Origin: Pseudonocardia halophobica
Lineage (GTDB): Bacteria > Actinomycetota > Actinomycetes > Mycobacteriales > Pseudonocardiaceae
Assembly: GCF_027922425.1 (NCBI RefSeq)
Contig: NZ_BSFQ01000021.1
Coordinates: 55,230 to 119,229 of the forward strand
DNA: 64,000 bases
Direction: 5' to 3'
A model generated the notes under the pieces. That model was given only the letters and a program-made list of their open reading frames with translations, ran no database searches and was not told the origin of the DNA. The stretch's first letter is position 1. Each line of letters begins with the position of its first letter. Positions 15,216 through 24,296 of this stretch are shown piece after piece. Both the position numbers and the translations under genes were made by a program.

Positions 15216-15806
15216 ATGTCACGCGTCATCCACGTCTTCCGCCAGCCCGAGCGCTTCGTCGCGGGCACCGTCGGCGAGCCCGGCGACCGGGCCTTCTACC
15301 TGCAGGCCATCGAGGACGCGCGCACGATCAGCGTGCTGCTGGAGAAGCAGCAGGTCTCGGTGCTCGCGGAGCGGATCGAGGCGCTGCTCGCCGAGATCGC
15401 GCGGCGGTTCGGCAGCGAGGTCGACACCGGGCAGGAGATCGAGTCCTCGGACAACGACCCGCTCGCCGTGCCGCTCGAGGAGGAGTTCCGGGTCGGCACC
15501 ATGGGCCTGGGCTGGGACGCGGACTCGAGGTCCATCGTGGTCGAGCTGCTCGCGGTGACCGAGGAGGAGGTCGACGAGTCCGTCGTCCTCGACGACACCG
15601 AGGAGGGCCCCGACGCGCTGCGCGTGTTCCTCTCCCCGGTGCAGGCCCGCGAGTTCGCCGACCGGGCCGAGAAGGTCGTCTCGGCCGGGCGCGCCCCGTG
15701 CCCGCTGTGCGCGGAGCCGCTGGACCCGCAGGGCCACGTCTGCGTGCGGCTCAACGGCTACCACCAGCGCTCCCCGATGGGGGACGTCTCCGGCGCGGGC
15801 GAGTAA
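15216..15806 (+). CDS. DUF3090 domain-containing protein
   Basis: A 196-aa protein beginning MSRVIHVFRQPERFVAGTVG and ending with a CPLCAEPLDPQGHVCVRLNG zinc-ribbon-like segment (Cys-x2-Cys, then His/Cys), both typical of DUF3090. The middle is acidic. Function unknown. It is the second of three adjacent genes (phosphatase, DUF3090, SCO1664) conserved together across actinobacteria, suggesting a common pathway. Confidence 0.9.
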   Translation: MSRVIHVFRQPERFVAGTVGEPGDRAFYLQAIEDARTISVLLEKQQVSVLAERIEALLAEIARRFGSEVDTGQEIESSDNDPLAVPLEEEFRVGTMGLGWDADSRSIVVELLAVTEEEVDESVVLDDTEEGPDALRVFLSPVQAREFADRAEKVVSAGRAPCPLCAEPLDPQGHVCVRLNGYHQRSPMGDVSGAGE

Positions 15807-15812
15807 GCGCGG

Positions 15813-16616
15813 TTGACCGGTTCCGACCTGCGCGATCCCGCGGTGCTCGACGTCCTGCGCAGGGGACGCATCGAGGTCACCGGGCGGATGGTCGACGCCT
15901 CCAACGCCACCCTGTTCGGCACCGTCTCGGCGGACGGCTGCACGCTGCAGTGCGTCTACAAGCCGGTGCGCGGCGAGCGCCCGCTGTGGGACTTCCCCGA
16001 CGGCACGCTGGCCGGCCGCGAGGTCGCCAGCTTCCTGATCTCCGAGGCCGCGGGCTGGCACGTCGTGCCGCCGACCGTGCTGCGCGAGGGTCCGTTCGGC
16101 CCGGGAATGGTGCAGGCCTGGGTGGAGACGGAGACCACCGAGGACCTCGTCGACATCTGCTCGCCCAAGGAGGTCAAGGCGGGCTGGCGCGGCGTGCTGC
16201 GCGCCCGGGGTGACGACGGTGCGCCGGCGGTGCTGGTCCACGCGGACGACCCGCGGCTGCGGGCCATGGCCGTGTTCGACGTCGTGGTCAACAACGCCGA
16301 CCGCAAGGGCGGGCACGTCCTGGCCGGCGACGACGGCCGGGTCTACGGCGTCGACCACGGGCTGACGATGCACGTCGAGGACAAGCTCCGGACGGTGCTC
16401 TGGGGCTGGGTCGGCGAGGAGCTCGACGACGCGGAGATCGAGGCGCTGTCCAAGCTGCGCGCCGAGCTCGCCGGGAACCTCGGCGAGGAGCTGGGCCCGC
16501 ACGTCACACTGTCCGAGATCCGGGCGCTCACCGACCGGGTCGACCTCCTGCTGGCCGTGCCGCTGTTCCCCGAGCCCTCGGGCTACGGGCCCGCCATCCC
16601 CTGGCCCGCGTTCTAG
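15813..16616 (+). CDS. SCO1664-family kinase-like protein
   Basis: A 267-aa protein with TTG start 6 bp after the DUF3090 stop. It has features of an atypical (PI3/4-kinase or HipA-like) phosphotransferase: a Lys in VYKPVRGERPLWDFPDGTL that could contact ATP, NNADRKGGHVL resembling a catalytic loop, and YGVDHGLTMH resembling the metal-binding DFG loop. I infer kinase activity on an unknown substrate, possibly opposed by the phosphatase at 14423. The family is known by name only. Confidence 0.85.
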   Translation: MTGSDLRDPAVLDVLRRGRIEVTGRMVDASNATLFGTVSADGCTLQCVYKPVRGERPLWDFPDGTLAGREVASFLISEAAGWHVVPPTVLREGPFGPGMVQAWVETETTEDLVDICSPKEVKAGWRGVLRARGDDGAPAVLVHADDPRLRAMAVFDVVVNNADRKGGHVLAGDDGRVYGVDHGLTMHVEDKLRTVLWGWVGEELDDAEIEALSKLRAELAGNLGEELGPHVTLSEIRALTDRVDLLLAVPLFPEPSGYGPAIPWPAF

Positions 16617-16627
16617 GCTTGCCGGCC

Positions 16628-17485
16628 ATGAGCACCACCATGCCGGCGGCGTTCGTCGGGCACGGCAGCCCCATGAACGCGCTGGAGCGCAACCGTTGGA
16701 CCGAGTCCTGGCGCGCCCTCGGCGAGGCGCTGCCGCGGCCGCGCGCGGTGCTCGTGATCTCCGCGCACTGGTACATCAACGCCACCGCCGTGACCGCGAT
16801 GCCGCGGCCGCGCACGATCCACGACTTCTTCGGCTTCCCGCAGGACCTGTTCGCCGTCGACTACCCGGCGGCCGGCGCGCCGGAGCTCGCCGAGGAGGTC
16901 GCGGAGATCGTGAAGCCGACGTGGGTGGGGGCGGACGTCGACAGCTGGGGCCTCGACCACGGCACCTGGTCGGTCCTCGCGCACGTCTTCCCCGGGGCGG
17001 ACGTGCCCGTGGTCCAGCTGTCGATCGACGCGACGAAGCCGCTGGAGTACCACCTGGACCTCGGCGCCCGGCTCGCCCCGCTCCGCGAGCGCGGGGTGCT
17101 GGTGCTGGGCAGCGGCAACGTCGTCCACAACCTCGCCGGCATGGACGCCCGCCGGCCCGAGTCCGGTTTCGACTGGGCGCAGCGGTTCGACGAGGCCGCC
17201 CGGGCCGTGCTCACCGGCGAGCCCGAGGAGGTGCTGCGGCTGCGCGAGGCCGGCGACTGGGCCGCGGCCGTGCCGACGCCGGACCACCTCGTCCCGGTCC
17301 TCTACCTCGCCGGGCTGGGCGCGGCCGCCGGGCACGGCGCCGACGTGCTGGTCGACGGCTACGCCTACGGCTCGCTGTCGATGACCTCGTACACCCTCGA
17401 TCTCGACGGAACGCCCGCGACGACCGGTGCGGACCACGCCGCGCCGCTGCCCGACGGCGTGCCCCCGGAGTCCACCAACATCTAG
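16628..17485 (+). CDS. class III extradiol (LigB-like, DOPA-dioxygenase type) enzyme
   Basis: A 285-aa homologue of YgiD/DODA-type extradiol dioxygenases, which use a metal to cleave catechols such as DOPA. Putative ligands are His in AFVGHGSPMNAL (about residue 12), His in VISAHWYIN (about 50) and His in LGSGNVVHNL (about 170); GLDHGTWSVLAHVFP is also conserved. ATG at 16628. It follows the SCO1664 gene by 11 bp and overlaps the convergent phosphatase by 4 bp. Physiological substrate unknown. Confidence 0.88.
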   Translation: MSTTMPAAFVGHGSPMNALERNRWTESWRALGEALPRPRAVLVISAHWYINATAVTAMPRPRTIHDFFGFPQDLFAVDYPAAGAPELAEEVAEIVKPTWVGADVDSWGLDHGTWSVLAHVFPGADVPVVQLSIDATKPLEYHLDLGARLAPLRERGVLVLGSGNVVHNLAGMDARRPESGFDWAQRFDEAARAVLTGEPEEVLRLREAGDWAAAVPTPDHLVPVLYLAGLGAAAGHGADVLVDGYAYGSLSMTSYTLDLDGTPATTGADHAAPLPDGVPPESTNI

Positions 17486-18222
17486 TTCCGGCCGTGGCCG
17501 TCGAGCCAGGCCGCGTCGAACCAGGGCGGGAGCGGGGGCGTGGCGTCGAGGGTCAGCTCGCGGTCGCGGAAGCGGACGGTGCGCGTGCCGTCGGCCCGCG
17601 CCGTCACCCGGACCGGCTCGAGGTTCTCCGGCTCGCCCGCCTCGTCGTCGCCGAAGCAGGTCACCACGAACGCGCGCATCGGGGCCGAGTGGGTGGCGAC
17701 GACGGCGACCTCGCCCGCCGGCAGCGCCAGCGCGTCGATCCCCCGCCAGACCCGGTGCGCCGCGACCTGCGGCGGCTCGAAGTACAGACCGGGCGTGCGG
17801 ATCCAGTGCGTGATCGGCCCGCCCGCCGCGGCGGCCTCGCGGAAGTCCGAGTCGAAACGGGCGTACTCCTGCGCCCAGTGCGGCAGCTCTCCCTCCAGAC
17901 CCAGGCGCTCGCGGACGGCGACGGAGGCGTCGACCACCCGTCCGTGCAGGAAGAAGCGCAGGTTGTCGAAGGCGGGATCGGGATAGGGCTCGCCGGCCGC
18001 GATCCCGGCGTCGACCAGGACCTCGTGCACCAGCGCGGCGGTGGCGGTCGCCCGTGCGGTGCGGGCGCGCGGCATGTGTACCCGGACGTCCGCCGGGAGT
18101 GCGGCGGCCAGCGCCTTCCCCCGCGCCCGGGCCTGCTCCTCGCCGCGGGCGGTGAGCCCGTGGTCGCCGTCGTAGCCGTGGGTCTCCCCGTGCCGGAGCA
18201 GGACGACCTCGTACCCGGTCAC
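17482..18222 (-). CDS. histidine phosphatase family protein
   Basis: A 246-aa phosphoglycerate-mutase-like protein with LLRHGETHGYDGDHGLT at the start, PRARTARAT (second Arg) and VATHSAPMRAF (second His). It is longer than a minimal phosphatase and carries an extra C-terminal beta segment (RVTARADGTRTVRFRDRELT). GTG start; convergent with the dioxygenase gene. Substrate unknown. Confidence 0.88.
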   Translation of the reverse strand: MTGYEVVLLRHGETHGYDGDHGLTARGEEQARARGKALAAALPADVRVHMPRARTARATATAALVHEVLVDAGIAAGEPYPDPAFDNLRFFLHGRVVDASVAVRERLGLEGELPHWAQEYARFDSDFREAAAAGGPITHWIRTPGLYFEPPQVAAHRVWRGIDALALPAGEVAVVATHSAPMRAFVVTCFGDDEAGEPENLEPVRVTARADGTRTVRFRDRELTLDATPPLPPWFDAAWLDGHGRN

Positions 18223-18392
18223 GGGCCACCTCCCTGTGCGCGCCTGGGGCCACCGTAGATCGGTGCCGCTGCCACCCGGGACCGACCGTTGCCGCCTCGG
18301 GAACGCGCCTACGCAGGGTGCCTACGCAGTTCCGCGTATGGCCACGGGACCCGCCGACCGCCACGCTGGGTGACGACGAGGAGGTGAGCCGG

Positions 18393-18965
18393 GTGGATCC
18401 GGGGACGGGCGTGCGCCGCGCGCTGCCGTACGCGCCGGGGGAGTGGACGCGGCTGGTCTCCTCGGCGGTCATGGGCCTCGCGACCGTGGCCGGATCGTCC
18501 CACGTGAGCGCACTGCCCTCGCGGCTCGTGCTGGAGTGCGGCCGCCGGCTCGTCACCGCCCTCGACCCCGCCTGCCGGCCCGCCCGCCGGGGCGAGCAGC
18601 ACCTGAGCCCGCACCTCGTGTACGTGACGGTCGATCCCGGTGACGTCGCGGTGCTCGGCGCGGCCGCGCGGGAGCTGGGGCTCCGGCTGCTGCCGCCGGT
18701 GCCCGCGGCGGGCGATCCGGGCGGGCCGTCGCCCGTGCTGGACCCGCCGGCCACCGACGCCCCCGCCGCGCTGTCCGTGCTGGTCCCGGACATGACCCTG
18801 ATCCACGTGCTGCTCGACACCGACCACGGCACCGACACCGACGTGCTGCGCCGCTGGGGCGCCGACGGGCCCGTGTTCGGCGCGCCGCCGCCCGAAGCGG
18901 TCGCCGCGCACCACCGCGTCGCCGCCCGCGTCCTCACGCTCTGGCGCGCCGGCCTCCCCGGGTAG
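18393..18965 (+). CDS. hypothetical protein
   Basis: A 190-aa protein (VDPGTGVRRALPYAPGEWTR, then VSSAVMGLATVAG). The GTG at 18393 is preceded by GAGGAGG with an 8-nt spacer, better than the GTG at 18384. The N-terminal half looks folded and alpha-helical; the C-terminal half contains LLDTDHGTDTDVLRRWG. No domain is recognised. The upstream 18223-18392 gap shows no other feature. Confidence 0.6.
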   Translation: MDPGTGVRRALPYAPGEWTRLVSSAVMGLATVAGSSHVSALPSRLVLECGRRLVTALDPACRPARRGEQHLSPHLVYVTVDPGDVAVLGAAARELGLRLLPPVPAAGDPGGPSPVLDPPATDAPAALSVLVPDMTLIHVLLDTDHGTDTDVLRRWGADGPVFGAPPPEAVAAHHRVAARVLTLWRAGLPG

Positions 18966-19119
18966 CGGATCACACCTCCTCGCGACGATCGCGGGTCGCC
19001 CCCGCACCGCCCCGGGGGGCAGGATGGGCCCCCGGGAGCGGGTGGCGCCGATCGCGCGGCCGCCCGCAGGCGGAACTCACGAGCAGCGACGAGCGACACC
19101 ACACCGAGGGAGCGAGCGC

Positions 19120-20553
19120 ATGGCGGAGAAGAGCCGGATCGGCGTCACCGGGCTGGCGGTGATGGGCGCGAACCTGGCCCGGAACATCGCGAGCCGCGGC
19201 GTCGCGGTCGCCGTGCACAACCGCACCACGGCGAAGACCGAGCAGTTCATGGCCGAGCACGGCAGCGAGGGCGACTTCACCGCCACCGAGTCCGTCGAGG
19301 ACTTCGTGAACGCGCTGGAGCGGCCGCGGCGGATCATCGTGATGGTCAAGGCGGGCAAGCCCGTCGACGCGGTCATCGAGGAGCTCACCCCGCTCCTCGA
19401 CCAGGGCGACATCATCATCGACGCCGGCAACTCGCACTTCCCGGACACCGTGCGCCGCACGGCCGAGTGCGAGGCGAACGGCATCCGGTTCATGGGCGTC
19501 GGCGTGTCCGGCGGCGAGGAGGGCGCGCTGCTCGGGCCGAGCATCATGCCCGGCGGCGACCCGGAGGCCTACGCCGAGGTCGAGGAGATCTTCACCGCGA
19601 TCTCGGCCAAGGTCGACGACACCCCGTGCTGCGTGCACGTCGGCCCCGGCGGCGCCGGGCACTACGTGAAGATGGTGCACAACGGCATCGAGTACGCCGA
19701 CATCCAGCTCATCGCCGAGGCGTACGACCTGCTCACCCACGTCGCCGGGCTCGACGCCCCGGCGATCGGGAAGATCTTCGAGGAGTGGAACACCGGCGAC
19801 CTCGAGTCCTTCCTCATCGAGATCACCGGCAAGGTCCTCGCCAAGACGGACGAGAAGACCGGCCGGCCGCTCGTCGACGTCATCGTGGACCAGGCCGAGC
19901 AGAAGGGCACCGGCCGCTGGACCTCGCAGGACGCGCTGGACCTCGGCGTCCCGCTGACCGGCATCACCGAGGCGGTGTTCGCGCGGACCCTCTCGTCGCT
20001 GCGGGACGAGCGCAAGGCCGCGTCGACCACCCTGGCAGGCCCGTCGCCCGCGCAGAAGGCCGACGAGCAGCTGGTCGACGACATCCGGCAGGCCCTCTAC
20101 GCGTCCAAGGTCGTGGCCTACGCGCAGGGCTTCGCCCAGATGCGCGCCGCCTCGATCGAGAACGACTGGGACCTCAAGCTCGGCGACATGGCCACGATCT
20201 GGCGGGGCGGCTGCATCATCCGCGCGCAGTTCCTCAACCGGATCCGCGACGCCTACGCCGAGCACCCGGACCTCGACAACCTGCTCATGGTTCCGTACTT
20301 CACCGAGGCCGTGGCGACCGCACAGGACGCGTGGCGGCGGGTCGTGACCGTGGCGACGGAGCAGGGCGTGGCGATCCCGGCCTTCTCGAGCTCGCTGTCG
20401 TACTACGACGGCTACCGCCGCGAGCGCGGCCCGGCCAACCTCATCCAGGGCCTGCGGGACTACTTCGGCGCCCACACCTACCGGCGCATCGACGCCGAGG
20501 GGGCCTTCCACACCCGCTGGGCCCAGGACGGCTCCGAGGTCCAGACCGGCTGA
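19120..20553 (+). CDS. gnd: 6-phosphogluconate dehydrogenase (decarboxylating)
   Basis: A 477-aa NADP-dependent enzyme of the oxidative pentose phosphate pathway converting 6-phosphogluconate to ribulose 5-phosphate and CO2. It shows GVTGLAVMGANLARNIASRG at the N-terminus (Rossmann site with NRTTAKT for NADP), GVSGGEEGALLGPSIMPGG, the catalytic Lys/Asn segment GAGHYVKMVHNGIEY, and a C-terminal GGCIIRAQFLNRI. The length matches the long, GndA-type subfamily. ATG at 19120 with GAGGGAG upstream. A HAD hydrolase follows 11 bp later. Confidence 0.95.
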   Translation: MAEKSRIGVTGLAVMGANLARNIASRGVAVAVHNRTTAKTEQFMAEHGSEGDFTATESVEDFVNALERPRRIIVMVKAGKPVDAVIEELTPLLDQGDIIIDAGNSHFPDTVRRTAECEANGIRFMGVGVSGGEEGALLGPSIMPGGDPEAYAEVEEIFTAISAKVDDTPCCVHVGPGGAGHYVKMVHNGIEYADIQLIAEAYDLLTHVAGLDAPAIGKIFEEWNTGDLESFLIEITGKVLAKTDEKTGRPLVDVIVDQAEQKGTGRWTSQDALDLGVPLTGITEAVFARTLSSLRDERKAASTTLAGPSPAQKADEQLVDDIRQALYASKVVAYAQGFAQMRAASIENDWDLKLGDMATIWRGGCIIRAQFLNRIRDAYAEHPDLDNLLMVPYFTEAVATAQDAWRRVVTVATEQGVAIPAFSSSLSYYDGYRRERGPANLIQGLRDYFGAHTYRRIDAEGAFHTRWAQDGSEVQTG

Positions 20554-20564
20554 GCGCGGCGCGG

Positions 20565-21347
20565 ATGGCCGACGTGCGCGCCCTGTTGATCGACATCGAC
20601 GGCGTCCTCACCGTGTCCTGGGAGCCGCTCGAGGGTGCCGTCGACGCGCTGCGCCGGATCCGCGCATCGGACCTGCCGTTCGCGCTGGTCACCAACACGA
20701 CCTCGCGCACCCGCGCCGAGATCGCCGGCACGCTCGCCGACGCCGGCTTCCCGGTCGAGGTCGACGACGTCCTCACCGCCCCGGCCGCCACGGCCGAGCA
20801 CCTGCGCACCCACCACGCCGACGCGCGCGTGGCCCTGCTGAGCAGCGGTGACGTGGCGGCCGACCTCGGCGACGTCCGGTTCGTGGACCTCACCGAGCAC
20901 GCCGACGTGGTGGTGCTGGGCGGGGCGGGCCCCGAGTTCACCTACGAGGCCCTCGACGCCGCGTTCGCCCGCCTGCAGGAGGGCGCCACGCTGCTCGCGA
21001 TGCACCGCAACCTGTACTGGCGCACGTCGTCGGGCCTGCAGCTCGACACCGGCGCCTTCCTCGCCGGGCTCGAGGAGGCCGCGGGCGTCGAGGCCACGGT
21101 GCTCGGGAAGCCGTCGGAGGCGTTCTTCGCGGCGGTGCTGTCGCGCCTGGGGGTGGCGGCCGCGGAGGCCGTGATGATCGGCGACGACGTCGAGGCCGAC
21201 GTCCTCGGCGCCCAGGCGGCCGGAATCGGCGGCGTGCTGGTGCGGACCGGCAAGTTCCGCCCGGAGGCCGAGGAGGGCGTCGGCGGGGAGCGCCCGCAGC
21301 GGGTGGTCGACTCCGTCGCCGACGTCCCGGACCTGCTCGGGCTCTAG
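20565..21347 (+). CDS. HAD-IIA family hydrolase (LHPP/nagD-like)
   Basis: A 260-aa HAD phosphatase: DIDGVLT at residue 9-15 (nucleophile and acid Asp), VTNTTSRTR (motif II Thr), LGKPSEAFF (motif III Lys) and MIGDDVEADVLGAQAAGI (motif IV). The IIA cap lies between motifs II and III. Related proteins hydrolyse phosphohistidine/phospholysine or pyrophosphate; substrate here unknown. It is likely co-transcribed with gnd. Confidence 0.88.
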   Translation: MADVRALLIDIDGVLTVSWEPLEGAVDALRRIRASDLPFALVTNTTSRTRAEIAGTLADAGFPVEVDDVLTAPAATAEHLRTHHADARVALLSSGDVAADLGDVRFVDLTEHADVVVLGGAGPEFTYEALDAAFARLQEGATLLAMHRNLYWRTSSGLQLDTGAFLAGLEEAAGVEATVLGKPSEAFFAAVLSRLGVAAAEAVMIGDDVEADVLGAQAAGIGGVLVRTGKFRPEAEEGVGGERPQRVVDSVADVPDLLGL

Positions 21348-21486
21348 GGGATCGGGCTGAGTGATTCGGCTGAGGAATCGGTTCGGGGGATCGGGCGCGC
21401 CGGGGCCGGCAGGTACTGGCGGAACCCCGGCCACGGCGAGCAGGCTGTCGGGCCGGGGCGGTTCGAGCGCTGGGGGGACGTGCGTG

Positions 21487-22659
21487 ATGGGTGTGCGAGG
21501 GCGACTCGCCATGGCGGTGGTCGGTTTGACGGTGCTGGTCGCGGCGTGCAGCGGTGAGGCGACGACGCCCGCGCCGTCGCCCGGGGCCGGGACCACACCC
21601 GCCCCGGCCGCCGCCAGTGACGCGCTGCCCGGCATGCCTCCGGTCACCAACGCGCGCAACGTCTACGCCGACGCCGGCGCGAACATGCTCTCCGACGCCG
21701 CGAAGGCCGCGAAACCGCTGGTCTACGTGCCGCACACCAAGTCCGGCGAGGTCCGGGTGATCGACCCGGCCACGTTCGCCGTCGTGGGGACCTACCGGCT
21801 GGGCGGCGAGCTGCAGCACGTCGTGCCGTCCTGGGACATGCGCACGCTGTACGCCACGGACGACATCCTCAACAAGGCGGTGCCGTTCGACCCGGTGACG
21901 GGCAAGCCCGGCGCTCCGATCCCGGTGCAGGACCCCTACAACATGTACTTCACCCCGGACGGCAGCACGGCGATCTCGGTGGCCGAGGCACAGAAGCGGC
22001 TGGTGTTCTACGACCCGCACACGTGGGTACAGCTGGGCGACCTGCCGACCCCGGACTGTGCCGGCATCGACCACGCCGACTTCACCCCGGACGGCCGGAC
22101 CGCCGTGTTCACCTGCGAGTTCGCCGGACGTGTGGCCGTGGTCGACGTCGCGCGCCGCACCCTGCTGCGGACGATCGACATGCCCACCCGCAACACGCGC
22201 ATGGGCCCGCAGGACATCAAGCTCGCCCCGGACGGCTCGGTCTTCTACGTCGCCGACCACGACCAGAACGGCCTCTGGGTGCTCGACGGCGCGGCCACGC
22301 GCGTCCTCCGCGAGATCCCGACCGGGCACGGCGCCCACGGCCTCTACCTCTCCCGGGACGCGACGCGGCTGTTCGTCACCAACCGGCACGAGGGCTCCAT
22401 CAGCGTCCTCGACGCCTACACCGGCGCGCTGATCACGACCTGGCACATCCCGGGCGGCGGCAGCCCGGACATGGGCAACGTGACGGCGGACGGCAGCCAG
22501 CTGTGGCTCTCGGGCCGCTACGACCGGGAGGTCTACGTGCTCTCCACGACCGACGGCAGCCTGATCCGGAAGATCGACGTCGGCAACGGCCCGCACGGGC
22601 TGTGCGTGTGGCCCCAGCCGGGGCGCTACTCGCTCGGCCACACCGGAATCACCCGGTGA
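21487..22659 (+). CDS. secreted beta-propeller lipoprotein (YVTN/YncE-like)
   Basis: A 390-aa predicted lipoprotein: signal peptide MGVRGRLAMAVVGLTVLVAA followed by lipobox Cys21, then a Pro/Ala/Thr linker. The rest is a repeated beta-propeller with units such as VYVPHTKSGEVRVIDPATF, VFYVADHDQNGLWVLDG, LFVTNRHEGSISVLDAYTG and VYVLSTTDGSLIRKIDVG. Such proteins bind surface or periplasmic partners or accompany redox enzymes; no active site is evident. The next gene, a DUF2127 membrane protein, overlaps by GTGA, so the pair is co-translated. Confidence 0.85.
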   Translation: MGVRGRLAMAVVGLTVLVAACSGEATTPAPSPGAGTTPAPAAASDALPGMPPVTNARNVYADAGANMLSDAAKAAKPLVYVPHTKSGEVRVIDPATFAVVGTYRLGGELQHVVPSWDMRTLYATDDILNKAVPFDPVTGKPGAPIPVQDPYNMYFTPDGSTAISVAEAQKRLVFYDPHTWVQLGDLPTPDCAGIDHADFTPDGRTAVFTCEFAGRVAVVDVARRTLLRTIDMPTRNTRMGPQDIKLAPDGSVFYVADHDQNGLWVLDGAATRVLREIPTGHGAHGLYLSRDATRLFVTNRHEGSISVLDAYTGALITTWHIPGGGSPDMGNVTADGSQLWLSGRYDREVYVLSTTDGSLIRKIDVGNGPHGLCVWPQPGRYSLGHTGITR

Positions 22660-23165
22660 GCCCCGACGAGCAGGACACGGTCGCCGGGTCCCCTACGGAC
22701 CGGCTCTTCAAGCTGGCCCTGCTCGTCAAGGGGATCGACGGCGCGGTGGAGCTGATCGGCGCGATCGTGCTGGTCGCGGTGTCCGGTGCGGCCGTGCACC
22801 ACCTCGTCGCCGAGGTCCTCGCCCACGACCTGCTCGGCCCGGCCGACGGCACCCTCGCGCGCCACTTCGTCGCCGGCACCACCGAGTTCGTGTCCGGCGA
22901 CCGCACGTTCGCCGTGCTCTACCTGGCCCTGCACGGAATCGTGAAGCTGGCGCTGGTGGTGGCGCTGCTGCGCAAGTGGCTGCCGGCCTACCCGGTCGCG
23001 ATCGCCGTCCTGCTGCTGTTCGTGGTGTACGAGGTGATCCGGGCGGTCCACACCGGTTCGCTCGTGCTGCCCTTCCTCGCCGCCCTCGACCTCGCGATCA
23101 CGGTGCTGGTGATCCGCGAGTACCGGATGCTGCGCCGGGAGCGCCGCGCCGAGGAGACCGCCTAG
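22656..23165 (+). CDS. DUF2127 membrane protein
   Basis: A 169-aa inner-membrane protein with about four hydrophobic helices. It has the family pattern RLFKLALLVKGIDGAVELIG near the start, then LYLALHGIVKLALVVALL and YPVAIAVLLLFVVYEVIRA. Function unknown. It starts within the stop of the beta-propeller lipoprotein gene, which suggests that they function together at the envelope. Confidence 0.85.
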   Translation: MSPDEQDTVAGSPTDRLFKLALLVKGIDGAVELIGAIVLVAVSGAAVHHLVAEVLAHDLLGPADGTLARHFVAGTTEFVSGDRTFAVLYLALHGIVKLALVVALLRKWLPAYPVAIAVLLLFVVYEVIRAVHTGSLVLPFLAALDLAITVLVIREYRMLRRERRAEETA

Positions 23166-24232
23166 GCTGCCGCCGGCGCCCGCAGCCGCTGGACGATCTC
23201 GCGCGCGGCCGCCCGGCCCGCGCGGTTGGCGCCGATGGTGCTGGCCGACGGCCCGTAGCCGACGAGGTGCACCCGCGGATCGGCCACGGCGCGAGTGCCG
23301 TCGAGCGCGATCCCGCCCTGCGGCGAGCGCAGGTGCAGCGGGGCGAGGTGCCCGACCGCCGGCCGCCAGCCGGTGGCCCAGAGGATGACGTCGGCGGGCT
23401 CGGTGGTGCCGTCCGCCCAGGCCACACCGTCGGGGGTGATGCGGGAGAACATCGGGCGGCGGGCGAGCACGCCGCTCTCGATCCCCTCCCGGTACGCCGG
23501 GGTCAGCGGCAGGCCGGTCACGCTCACCACCGGCCGCGGCGGCAGGCCCGCCCGCACCCGCTCCTCGACGAGCGCGACCGCCTCGCGCCCGGCGACGTCG
23601 TCGAACGGGCCCTCGCGCCAGCGCGGCGGCGTGCGGGTGACCCAGGTGGTCGCGGCGGCGACCGGCGCGATCTGCAGCAGGAACTGCACGGCCGAGGTCC
23701 CGCCCCCGACGACGACCACGCGCTGTCCCGCGAACGCCTCCGGGCCGGGGAAGTCCACGGCGTGCAGCTGGCGGCCGCGGAACTCCGTGGCGCCGGGGTA
23801 GGCCGGGACGAACGGGCGGGTCCAGGTGCCGGTGGCGTTGACCAGGGCCTGCGCGGTCCAGGTGCCGGCGTCCGTGTCGACGTGGAGGAGCTCGTCCACC
23901 GACCGCACGGCCGTCACCCGTATCGGCCGCCGGACCTGCAGGTCGAACTCCCGCTCGTAGGCCGCGAAGTACTCCGGCACCACCCGGTTGGCGGGGCGGT
24001 CGGGGTCCTCGGGCGCGAAGTCGAGGCCCGGCAGCGAGTGGATGCGGTGGGCGGAGAAGGCGTCGCCGGCCACGCGGAGGGTGTCCCAGCGGTGCCGCCA
24101 CGCCCCGCCGGGCGCCTCCTCGGCGTCGAGCACCACGAACCCGGGACCGGGCTCCAGCCCGGCGCGGCGCAGCCCCCAGGCGGCCGAGAGCCCGGCCTGC
24201 CCGGCGCCGATCACCACGACCTGCGTGTCCAC
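23162..24232 (-). CDS. FAD-dependent NAD(P)-binding flavoprotein (CzcO-like)
   Basis: A 356-aa flavoprotein with two Rossmann motifs: VVIGAGQAGLSAAWGL (FAD) and VVVVGGGTSAVQFLLQ (NADP), a GGAWRHRWDTLR segment, VNATGTWTRPFVPAYPG and a late LWATGWRP. The layout fits the putative flavoprotein monooxygenase/K+ transporter (CzcO) group rather than a true Baeyer-Villiger enzyme, because the FxGxxxHxxxW fingerprint is absent. It overlaps the convergent DUF2127 gene by 4 bp. Substrate unknown. Confidence 0.85.
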   Translation of the reverse strand: MDTQVVVIGAGQAGLSAAWGLRRAGLEPGPGFVVLDAEEAPGGAWRHRWDTLRVAGDAFSAHRIHSLPGLDFAPEDPDRPANRVVPEYFAAYEREFDLQVRRPIRVTAVRSVDELLHVDTDAGTWTAQALVNATGTWTRPFVPAYPGATEFRGRQLHAVDFPGPEAFAGQRVVVVGGGTSAVQFLLQIAPVAAATTWVTRTPPRWREGPFDDVAGREAVALVEERVRAGLPPRPVVSVTGLPLTPAYREGIESGVLARRPMFSRITPDGVAWADGTTEPADVILWATGWRPAVGHLAPLHLRSPQGGIALDGTRAVADPRVHLVGYGPSASTIGANRAGRAAAREIVQRLRAPAAA

Positions 24233-24257
24233 GCCCCGTGCAACGCCCGGGCCCGGG

Positions 24258-24296
24258 CGATCAGTCCCGGCGATCAGTCCCGGCGATCAGTCCCGC
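24258..24296. repeat. three tandem 13-bp repeats over the dehydratase stop codon
   Basis: CGATCAGTCCCGG occurs at 24258-24270 and 24271-24283, and as CGATCAGTCCCGC at 24284-24296. The third copy contains the last codons and stop of the dehydratase gene (24287), so the other two lie just downstream of the gene. A small tandem duplication. Confidence 0.9.

Noticed and set aside
23162..24232. Calling the flavoprotein a Baeyer-Villiger monooxygenase
   Set aside because: It lacks the FxGxxxHxxxW fingerprint that is clear in the protein at 61944-63581.
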